Source: Desmodesmus armatus (lineage: Eukaryota; Chlorophyta; Chlorophyceae; Sphaeropleales; Scenedesmaceae). Taken from it: a stretch of DNA of 64,000 nucleotides. Positions 45,276-56,600 of this stretch are shown piece by piece. The position numbers and the translations under genes were made by a program. Each line of letters opens with the position of its first letter. The stretch's first letter is position 1. The DNA lies in the NCBI GenBank assembly GCA_007449985.2, contig VIIQ02000096.1, positions 248,001-312,000 on the forward strand. Reading direction: 5' to 3'. Below the pieces are notes generated by a model. That model saw nothing but the letters and a program-made list of their open reading frames with translations. It was not told the DNA's origin and made no database searches.

Positions 45276-45402
45276 CTGATGGTACTCTACAGTGCTAGTT
45301 ACATTGTGTTCTGTGTTCCCATCTTTGTGTGTTCCCAGTGTCTCCACAGGAAATCTTGCTACCTCCCCGGTTCCGGGCACAGTCTCACTGATGGTACTCT
45401 AC
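45276..45402. mobile_element. Insertion-like copy of 91 bp repeat with 15 bp flanking direct repeats
   Basis: Copy B of the 91 bp repeat (45290-45380) is bracketed by ctgatggtactctac at 45276-45290 and again at 45388-45402. A 15 bp direct repeat around a segment that exists elsewhere in the window is what a target-site duplication would look like. The inserted piece is about 97 bp, with no terminal inverted repeat or poly-A tail. The element class is unknown; a retroposed or template-switched fragment are alternatives. Confidence 0.65.
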
Positions 45403-45932
45403 GTTACACATGCATATTACATGGAAAGTGGTGCACAGCTGTACCCTCAAATTCCCTGTCACACTGTCTATCAAGCTGGGTCACCAGCCGCCGACCTGCT
45501 CACCACACAACAGCCACTGCCAAAGCAAGCACTTCCAGCCACACCCTCAACTGGCCAGCTGACAAGCCACTGATAGTTGCTGCTTGGTCCGTCGCTTGTC
45601 GTCAGCAGCGCTAACCATCTGTCATCGCTCGCGGTCAGCCAGCTTATGACGCAAACTCTGCAAAAGCAGTGCAGCAGAACAGCCCCCTCAGTGCCCACAG
45701 CAGTCGGTTGCGCAGGACCTCACCAAATTAGAGAGTACCGCTTCGCGGTGAAAGTATTTACTTGTAACACCCCCCCCCCCCCAAAAAACAGACAGATCAC
45801 ATACGCAGACATGCACCCACCAAGCACAACCCGGTCATACTTTGTTATAAGCTGGCACCTGACTGATGATACAGCTGCTGGCCGCCAACATGAGCCACCA
45901 AACCCCAACTGGCTAGATGAACACACCTTGAT

Positions 45933-46013
45933 TTGGTGTGGTTTCATCTTTGTTGACCACCATGAAGCCGTACTGGGGTTTCATGCTTGTGAACAAAGAT
46001 GAAACCACACCAA
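45933..46013. repeat. Hairpin between convergent genes
   Basis: Arms of about 37 bp (ttggtgtggtttcatctttg and its complement at the far side) pair with few mismatches around a ~7 nt loop. It sits about 140 bp past the RPN2 stop. Confidence 0.85.
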
Positions 46014-46151
46014 CAAAAGCTGCATTCAGCGGACCAGTTGAGGCTGTAAGCTTCTCCTGCCAGCTTTGCCTGTGGCTATCTGTCCAACTTCAGCGCGCAT
46101 GATGCAAAGGCACTGCGTGTTTACGTCCAAATACGCCTGATGTATGCATGC

Positions 46152-49100
46152 CTAGCAGTCAGTTGACTTACCGAAGGTTGGTGGAGGAGGCGGCTCCTGC
46201 TCCTGCTGCTTAGCTGCTGCATCACCGGGGTTGCCGCCTGCAGCCCCTGCTGCTGCATCCTGGCCGCTGCCTGTGCCACCAGCGCCACCGGGGCCTGTGC
46301 TGGCATACTCCACTGCAGGACAAAGAAGCAACACAAGGAACGATGATGATGATGTGATACAAACAAAGTTGCCACATGGAGCGCAGGGCACAACATACGG
46401 CACCGCCTGGACTGCGTTTGTTTGTGTGAGCAAAACAACACGAAGCTGCAACTTCCATTCACTCCTGCTGCATGACACCCCCAAGCGCACAGCGTGCTCG
46501 GCTCCAGTAACACACCCAGTCATACACATGTGACAGCAGCTGGCTGTCCTCTCCATCACATGATCAGTTCTGCCCCACGTGCCATCACAGTGTTTGATCA
46601 TCCTTGTATGACAGATTCTACTGAGCATGCAAGAGAAGTACTACGGATGCACTCCCACTGCTGACACACTCGCTGACAGTACTGACTAGTCAGTCTCACC
46701 TGGCTCATCTGGTGTGAGGTCTTTGCACACCAGGATGCCATAGGGGGCTGCACCACGCTTCACAGGCACCCAGCGAGACCCTGCGCACACCCAACAACAC
46801 ACCAACTGGTTCTCAATGTTCATGACGTGCACCTGATGCTGTTCAACCCCGGGCACAAAACCAGCCGCGCCGGCAGCTGCCCGCCTGGGCGCGAGCAGAC
46901 TCTGCTACAACACCACACCCTTGGCTGGCAAAAGCTATGGTGTGTCGTGGCTGTTGGCCGTGACACACCATAGCTGTGGCCCGCCATTGTGATTGTGTGT
47001 GAGCAGAGTCTGCTAGCGCCCAGGCGGGCATGGCGGTGGGGCACAACACACCATAGCAGCACAGCACAGCACATGGCAGGTACTCGGGGAGGCGTACGAC
47101 CTTCGGCACCTACCAACACCCCTTCCTTGCATCTTGTCAGTGGATGCCAGCGACCAATAAGCCCAGCTATTCTGCTTTTTTTGGATCCTTTCTACCCTCC
47201 AAGCCCATCACCTCAACAAGCTCATCCTTCACAGTCTTCACAAACTGGACCTGGGGCTGAGTGTTCTTGACATCTTTTTGGGTTTTACCAGGGGGGCGGA
47301 ACTCCCACCGGCCACACACACGGCAAACCCAACTGTCGGGAGCCGAAGCAAAGCCTCGCACCAACGATTCTTGGCATTTCAGTATTGTTCCTCATCCTCA
47401 CCTTGTGGGAAGCTGACATGCTTGACCTGTTGGGGTACCACCCTGCAGGGTGCTGTGAGGGTATAGCTGCTGGGCTCCTTCTCCTTCTTCTCCTTCTTCT
47501 CACCACCTTCAACACCCTCGCCGCCCTCCTTGCCGCTGCGGTGCCACCCTCGGCCTTCTCGGCAGAGCCCTCGGCTGCTGCAGCATCACCAGCCTTGGCT
47601 GGCTCCTCGTCCACATCCATGCCTGCAGGAATATACAGTGACAGCAGTACAGTTTGATGCAGTACAACAGCAGTGTGTCACTGACGCAGTGCACAGTGCA
47701 GGTGCTGAGGACCATGCCACCAGCTGCCCAGGGGCTCATAGGCTTACAGGTAGATTCCAATGGCATGAGCTGCACCCACCAAACTACCTCACCGCTTGCA
47801 CTGTATGGCAACCCTGCTGAACAGAAGCACACACGTGCAGGCTGACTCCCTGAACTGCTGTTTCTCAGCTGTCCTCCTAGCACCCCACCCCCGCCGCCCT
47901 GCCCCCTCCCTCCCACCTGCTGCCTTGCCTGGTGCTGCGCCGCTCTTGGACTGCTTCACCGCATCCTTCTTCTTCTGCCGCTCCTTGGCCTTGGCGGTGG
48001 TGGACAGCACAGCCTTCTCAACCTTAGCTACCTCCTTGGTGGACTCTGTGAGGCAACGAAACATGGGCATGGCACACACAGACACCATCAAATGAGTGCC
48101 GCCAGCAGAGCAAGACGATGGCTGTACATACAGACACCTGCAGGGCAGGCCAGGTCAGGCGCGGCACAGACAAGCATTCCAGGATCTAACGGGGGCACCC
48201 GACTGTCCACCGTACGGACAGGGGTGTGCTCGCTTCAATAACCCCCCACATATATCAGGCACACATGCAAACAGATTGGACAGCCGCACACAAGCACCAC
48301 CCACGGCAGTTCTGCTACAGCCCTGACTTGGCGCTGAACCAAATACACAAAACATCATCCAATCATGCCGAACACTGCAGGCACTTGCCAGAGCTAGCAG
48401 CGCTACAAACTGTGCTGCCGTCCCAGCTGGCCGATCTCCTCACCTGTTGTGACAGGAGGTGGGTAGGCATACGTGCTGGGCTTGCAGCTGCACAGCAGCT
48501 CCACCTTGGGTGCACGCAGGTTGGAGTCCAGGCTGATCGTGGCTGAGGGCGTCAACGCAAGGCTCAGGAAGTAGCTGCACAGGCACACACAGCAAAAGCA
48601 CAACACATACCTCGGTCAGTACATGCTGTGTGGTGATGATCAGATGCGCTGCTCAAAATGGACTCAGAGCGATCGTAACTGAAGGCGTTGACCCAATCAA
48701 CAGCTGCAGCTGGTCCCCTTTGGTCCCAGCTGCCCCCATGTGTCCCCTCACCTGAGCGGGTACCAGTACCAGTAGCCCGTGAACACTGCTAGTCCCACCA
48801 CGCTGGTGCGCCTGAAGTAGCCGCTGGCTGAGCGCAGGCCCAGCGTGGCGTTGCGCCCACCTACAGGGAGGGAGGCACAAGAAACGCGCAATTGTGAGAC
48901 ACCTGGGTTCAACAACCTATCCATTCGTTCCAAAAAAATCCAACGGCCTTGCATCATTATTCTGCCAAAATAGCATTGTGGGTTAGCAATTTGTTGGGTT
49001 GCTATGGGTCAGATAATGACCCAGATGATCACTGGCAGAACCTGTGGCTCAGGGTGGTGAGAGAGCAACAACGGCTGCCTGCAATTGCTGTCTAGAAGCG

Positions 49101-52100
49101 CCCGTGGCCCCCAGCTCACCTGCGTCCAGTATGCCTGCTGCCATGATGCTGCCCATGCGTGCCATGACCTCCTCATGCTTGTCTGATATCGACTTCATCA
49201 GCTGCAGGGAGGGTGAGGGGGGGGGGGGTGAGGGGGGGGGGAGGGAGGGGGGGGGGCAGGAACGCAGGCAACACGCATTTCTGACCGTCAGCCAAGCGTC
49301 AGCAGGAGTGTACGGGTGGTGGTGGGGGGGGGGGGGGCACAAGCCGCAGGCAACACACAGTATGATGCCTCAGGCCTCAAGACGTCTGGTTCAGTCTATG
49401 TGTTGGAAACATTACATGCACACCACTCCATGCACTCCTCTGTGTCACCACAGCGCACAACAGCACAGGAAGGTGCACTTCGTACAACACACCTCAGTCC
49501 AAACTCCATACGCTGCAATACACCTCCCCAAACCACACACATCAAGAGATGCGTTGCTGCCTGTGATGCGCACAGACCAATCCTGCAGGTCGAGTCCCTC
49601 TGCACAAGGACTGCTGTCCCAGTCACGCCCCTCCCCTCACCTTCTTCCTGAATGGCTCCACCACCGACTCTGGCTGCTGCAGCAGCACCAGGGCCATTGC
49701 GATGGAGGCACCCTGGCGCACAAAGTCTGTGTTGTCGTTCAACATGCCCTCCAGCAGACTCACAGCCTCCTTCAGCCCCGTGCCTGCAGGACAGCAGCGC
49801 GGCAGGTAAGGAATTTTGTTTCGAGAAATCCTATACGTTGCTGAAGCATCTATAGTTGCTCATGCACCTATATACCTATATACCCACCGGTTGAGGCACA
49901 GGTCTGTTTGCATGGCGCGACACACGCACTACCCCCACAGACATGCAACAAGGGTCCGAACGCCACAGTGAAATGACACGGCCAGCTCATGGCAAGCAGG
50001 CAGGCACGTGAACTCAACCACAAGGCCAATGACACCAACCAATCTCTTCAACTCTTGCCGCACCACGGGCTGGCACCCAGCCAGGCACCCCCCTAACCTG
50101 CACAGGCTATGCCCACTGCCATGGCAGCTCCTGGAGGACGTGACCTAAGCTACTTACTGCAAATCTGGTCTGTGGTGTGACCGGGGCTATATGTGTGCAC
50201 ATGTTTGGATGGTGTTTTAGTCTGTTGGGGAGTGAGTGAGTGTTTGTATGTCTTTGCCTCACCTGCACAGGCCAGGCCCACTGCCATGGCAGCTCCGTAG
50301 CGCACATGTGGGTTGAAGCTCTCCGCCAGAAGCCCCACGATCTTGGGGCACTGCTCAGGAGCCTTCATGAGCACAAAGCCCAGGCACAGCACTGCGGCAC
50401 GGCGCACGTCGTCGCTGACGTCGCTCACGGCAAAGTGCAGCAGACGCTGCACAGCTGCGTTGTTGGCCGTGCCCCTGCAGAGGGGAAGAAAGCAGCAGGG
50501 GGGAGGGTGCACAGAGTTACGAAAGGAAAGTGGGGTGGGGGTTGGCTGGCTGGGTGTGCGGCGAGGCTGGCTGAATGTGCCTAGTCCATGGGGTGCTTTA
50601 GTGAGGGCAAGCCAGCAACAGCCTGCAGCCGCATGTGGTGGTCGCCAACACTGGCAACATCCCTTCCCACCCGGCCAAAGCATGTACAGCCAATTTCAGA
50701 ATACGTCTGCTCCCACTCGCAAAGCTGCCACCTGTGTGCCCTTCATGCCATTCCAACCCTGATGGTAACTGCCATCAGCATACCATACCTGTCAGCCATG
50801 CCCAGCACATACATGGCTCCACCGCACAGGATGGCGTCCTGCTTTGTGACTACGCTCAGTTTTGAACACGGTCGCCCCCCCCCCCCCCCACACACACACA
50901 CCGGGCCTTGCTGCTAGCATACCTGTAAGCCATGCCCAGCACATACATGGCGCCGTAGCGCAGGATGGGGTCCTGCTCCCGTGCCATCTGCTCAATGAGT
51001 GTGTCTGCAGCCTCCTCAATGCCGTGGCTGATGAGCGCCAGACCCATCGCCAAGCCACGAATGATCTTCTCATGCTGCAGGTACAAAATCAAATTCAACA
51101 TAGGAAGCATGAGCGCTCATAGGGACACGGCAGCAGGTTTGCGAAGCACGCACGAACCAGACGCCAGCTCAGCAGCCCTGCATGGCACAAGCTGCCAATC
51201 AAAGCCCAAACAATCCAGGCCTAGGGAGCCACGTATGCAGCCGCTAACGCACACTGCCCCGCAGACCACAAACATCCACACATGCCGCCGCAGCACCACC
51301 AGCAGCAGCAGTCATCCAGATAAGGTACTGATGGCCAGCACGTGCTGGGTGTGCGTGCTGGTTGTACGGCACTGTGTGCCCAGAAGTCGGCTTCATGTGT
51401 ATTCTTTTAATCTGCTATGAATTTGTGGAATTTCATAACACACAACTTTATAGCTGTCGTGAGCACCGGCCAGTAACGGCGGCTCACCTGTGTGTCATGT
51501 GCATATGCCAGCATCTCCTGCGTCTTGTCGCTGCCGCTGCCGCAGCACAGCAGGCCCATGCCGATGCCTGCCGCCTCTCCCGCCACTGCGTCGTCCATGT
51601 ACAGCACGTTCTTCAGGTCCTCAAACACCTCCTCATTGCCAGTGCCCAGCGCAGCAAGACCTGGAGGGGGGTTGGGGGAACACAGGAAGAGTGTGTGTGT
51701 GTGTGTGTGTGGGGGGGGTATTCACAGGTGTCAGTTGCCAAGGGATGATAACTGGTGCTTGATACATAAATCCTGACAGCGCTCCACCACCTCCTCGTTA
51801 TCAGTGCCCAGTGCAGCAAAGCCTGTAACCGTGTGTGTGTGTTGCGCACAGAGAAGCATGACCAAGGTGTCAGTGGACACTCACTAACTTCTGGCAGAAG
51901 CACAGGCAAATCAAGAAACACAGCACCATGCCAGAATTCCCAAGCGCCACAGGCATCTGCAAGTAGTCAACCAAGCTTGGTGACGTCCCAACCCCCAAAG
52001 CTCATGCCACACCCACAACACCCACACTTACACACACAAGAACACGTCAATCGACTGCCGCCACTTGCCTGCCATCCCGTTGAAAGCACCATATGTTTCA

Positions 52101-53578
52101 CACTCTCACGCAGCTGAATTAACAACAAAGGACTCTATGAGGGGAAAAACCATTCCACACTCACCCAGTCCCAGGCATGCTCCGTGCTGGATGATGGGGT
52201 TGCCAGTGGCCCTCAGGCTCTCAGTGAGGAATGGCTGTGTGCCTGAGCCGTGGTTGGCTGTGATGAGCCCCAGGGCGTACAGGGCACCTCCCTCGCTGTA
52301 GGGGCTGCCTGCGTGGCCATCCCTGGGGAGGTAGGGCGCCATCAGAGCCTTGCCTGCACAAGGAGTGGAGGAGGGTGAGGAAGGTGGGCGAGAGTGGGGT
52401 TGCTCGCCATCAGAGGGTGGTGAAGTGGCACTTGGCAGGCAATGCCATTCATGTGTGGCGAATGTGTCTGCGCGTAACATTTTCTTCCTCAAAATTTGTG
52501 AATGGTGGTGGCACGCAGGGAGCCGCTTTGCGCCTGGGCTGCATTCTGCTGTCTAGAAAAGCTCACAGCTGGGAATCACAGCCCACCAACACCGCCAGCA
52601 GCTCTTGCAGCTAACCCTGTTGCAGCTGTCCCTGTGGATGACTCCCAGCCCAGCTGTGGCACTAACACTGCTACCATGCCTAACATCCCTTGCCTAACAT
52701 CCCTACCAACCCATTCCAACGTGTCTTCATGTTTACAGTGTGTTCACTCAGCCCACTGCAACTGGCCCCCACACCACCTGTCCAGTGATCGCGCTGCCTG
52801 ACTGCCACACCCACTGTACGGCCCCACAGCAAGAACAACCACTCACTGCAGCTGTCCCCTGTGGACGACTCCCAGCCCAGCTGTGGCGCTCAACAGCCCA
52901 GCCGTGGCACTGAACACGAAGCCCCCCCAGCAACATGTTGTGCCGCATTCAGCTGTCTAGAAAAGCTCTGAGCTCAAATCTTTAGGCCGCCGACCCCGCC
53001 GAAAAGAGAGCAGCTCGTGCAACTCACCCTGCTGCAGCTGTCCCCTGTGAATGACTCCCAGCCCAGCTGTTGCACTGAACTTGGCCCAGTTGGTAGCCCT
53101 GCTGAGCCACTCCAGGTTCTCCCTCAGGAAGGTGTCGATGGAGGTGCCCGCGTGCATCAGGGCGTGGCCAGGATGGTGGCGGAGTGGGCCACACTCACGC
53201 GCGCATCCACAGCGCCCTTGATGTTCTTCAGGATCTGAAGTGGGAGGAAGGGGGGGTAGCGAGACACAGGGGTCGAGAGTGTGAGAGGTTGGGAGTGATG
53301 ATCCACACTGTCAACCGGCAAGGGGGGGCGGGTGGAAAGTGGTTGAGGGAGGATGAGAAGGAATAGCAGGAGCAGAGCCCGTGTGCATCAGGGCATTGGC
53401 CAGGATGGTGGCGGAGTGGGCCACACTAGCGCGCATCTACAGCACCCTTGATGTTCTTCAGGATCTGCAGTGTGACAAGGAGTGGAGTGCACAGTGGGAG
53501 ACAGATGAAGGCAGAGAGGAAGAGGGAGTGAGAGGTAGAGAATTGAGATCAACACTACCAACGGTGCGCGCTCGCGCG

Positions 53579-53617
<39 letters not shown>

Positions 53618-56600
53618 CGGGGGGGGGGGGGGGGGGGGGGGGGAGGGAGAAAGTGGTTGGGGGATGGGACACAAAGAGAGGGAAAACTGCACCAACTACG
53701 CACAAACAACCCCACCCCACCACACATGCCTGTCGCTGCAAATGATCAACACTGCTGCTGATGCGGCATCACAGGACTGCTGACAATGCTGCCAACATGT
53801 CATACATTGGCAACATGTCAACAGCCTTGCAGTGCGGCACAAGCATCAGCGAGGGGCACTGGGTACGACATGCAACTGACACATTGCCTTATGAGGCCCC
53901 TGCTGATGGTACCCCCCTGCCAGCTGGAAGCCACAACTGCACAAAATTAACACAAGTTCACCATGAGTCCTTCACGGCAGATGCAACCGCACAGCTGCTG
54001 ATGCGGCATCACAGGACTGCTGGAGATTCAGCCAAGACCAGGGCCAGACGGCATGACCAGCAGCCTTGTGGTGCGGCACAAGCAACAGAGAGGAGCACTG
54101 GGCACGACATGCAACCGGCCATCGCCTGATGAGGCCCCTATTGTATTGATCCCCACTGCCAGCTAAAAGCCACAACTGCACATTGACTGGGCAAACATCA
54201 CCAGGAGTTCATCACTGCAGATGTGGCCACACTGCTGCTGATCCGCCATCACTGGACTGCTGGAGATCCAGCAAGGACGCAAGTCTTTGCTGAGCCCCCA
54301 GCAGCCTTTTGGTGCGGCACAAGCAACAGCGAGGAGCACTGGGTACGACATGCAACTGACAATCGCCCCTACTGGTGGTACCCCACTGCCAGCTGAAAGT
54401 CACTACTGCGCATATGTCACCATGAGTCCATGACTGCAAATATGGCAGCACCTTCTGCTGATGCAGCATCACAGGACTGCTGGCGATACAGCCAGGACAG
54501 GCATCCCAGCTGGATTGACCCAGCAGCCTTGTGGCGTGGCATCAACACCAAGGAGCAGCACACAATGAGACATGCAACTGAGCCTTCTGCTGGTGGTAGC
54601 CCCACCAGCTGCAAAACTGCACAATTGCAAACTGCACACCACCACCTTCCTCATACATACTGCAGCTGATGTGGCAACACCTGTTGCCGATGCGGCATCA
54701 CAGGATTGCGGGAGTCCTGGACTGGTGACCTGGCTGGATTGCCCGACTTGGACTGGTGACCTGGCTGGACTGGCCCGGCAACCTTGTGTGTCACCACAAG
54801 GTTGCGTGGCATCAGCATCACGGAGCAGCACGAGGTGAGACATGCAATTGCGCCTCTTGCTGGTAGTAGCCCCACTGCCAGCTCGGAAAAAAAAACGGCA
54901 CAACTGCACAACACAACCTTCTCACACTTACTGCAGCTGACATGACAGCCCCTGTTGCTGATGCGGCATCACAGGACTGCTGGCAACGCCGCCAGAACGC
55001 CAGTTCAGGTCTGGCTTACCAGCAGCCTTGCGGCGTAGCATCAGCATCACGGAGCAGCACGAGGTGAGACATGCAATTGCGCCTCTTGCTGGTAGTAGCC
55101 CCACTGCCAGCTCGAAAAAAAAACGGCACAACTGCACAACACAACCTTCTCACACTTACTGCAGCTGACGTGACAGCCCCTGTTGCTGATGCGGCATCAC
55201 AGGACTGCTGGCAACGCCGCCAGAACGCCAGTTCAGGTCTGGCTTACCAGCAGCCTTGCGGCGTAGCATCAGCATCAGGACGCAGCACGATATAAGCATG
55301 CAATGGCGCCTCTTGCTGGTGGTAGCCCCACTGCCAGCTCGAGGGGAAAAAACGACACAATTGCACAACACAACCTTCTCGCACTTACTGCAGCTAACAT
55401 GACAGCCCCTGCTGCTGATGCGGCATCACAGGACTTCTGGCAACGCCGCCAGAACGCCAGTTCCAGCTGGCATACCAGCAGCCTTGTGGCGTAGCATCAG
55501 CGTCCACAACGAGAACGATATGAGGCATGTAAATGAGCCCCCTGCTGGCTGGAAGTGGCCCGACTGCCAGCTGCAACCCAAACTGCAACTTTGTGCCAAC
55601 ACTACCTTCTCATCCTGTTGCAAATGGTGTGGAAAGACTGCTGCTGATGCGACATCACAAGACTGCTGACGATGCCCCTGGAAGATGCTGATCAATTCAG
55701 CTTGATCAGCATCTTCCAGCAAAAACATGATGTGGCATTAGCACCAGGGAGGAGCACTTAGCACACATGAGGGCGCCCCTTTGCCCCACTACCAGCTGAA
55801 CGTCACTACTCCACATTTTGCGCAAACGCCACCACCATACGTTTCAACACGAATACGGCCACATTGCCGTGCCGATGCGGCATCACAGGACTGCTGACGG
55901 TGCAGCAAAGTCGTCAAGCTTCTCCACCCATGTCAGCAGCCTTGTGGTGTGGCATCAGCATCATGGAGGAACACAGGGTAGGACAGCCCAAAATATGGCA
56001 GTGTGTGTGTGTATGCTCAGCCCAAAATATAGCTCTTATCTCGTGCTTTGCTGGCCCTCGGGCTGCGCAAAACCCGAGATAACTACTACATATACCCCCC
56101 CTGATGTATGCCGTATCCCCCCCCCTCGGGCTGCGCAAAACCCGAGATAACTACTACGTATGGGTGCGCAAACCCTATCCTGAATTGCTTGACACGGGCT
56201 GTTGTAGCATCACTGCTGTTTGATGCGGCATGACAGGACTTGCTGCCAACACGTGGCCAACACGTCAGCAGCCTTGTGCAAGCGTTGGCGAGAAATCATA
56301 TATGGTGAAAGGATCCACGTGTAACACCCCCCCCCCCAAAACACACACAAAAGCAAAAACAACCCCACAAGACTAGACCTTGCCTGCGAATGTGCCAACG
56401 CTGCTGCTGATGCGGCATCCCAGGACTGCTGACACTACCGCCAATACGCCGAGCATAAGCGACGCGCCAGCAGCCTTGTGGTGTGACACAAGCATCAGGG
56501 AGGAGCACCAGGGGGGCATGCATACACAATCCCCTTGGGAGGTAGTGCCAGTGCAAGCTGGTGCCGCAAAGGGACGCTACTGCGCAAACAACCCCACCAC

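Larger units (their letters stand above)
44689..46151. other. Intergenic between convergent RRP4 and RPN2
   Basis: No gene is supported. It contains a 56 bp tandem duplication (about 45018-45143), the inserted 91 bp repeat copy (45290-45380) and a strong hairpin (45933-46013), each annotated separately. Confidence 0.5.

Noticed and set aside
53388..53761. Poly-Gly and poly-Pro frames
   Set aside because: They are translations of the poly-G tract, not genes.
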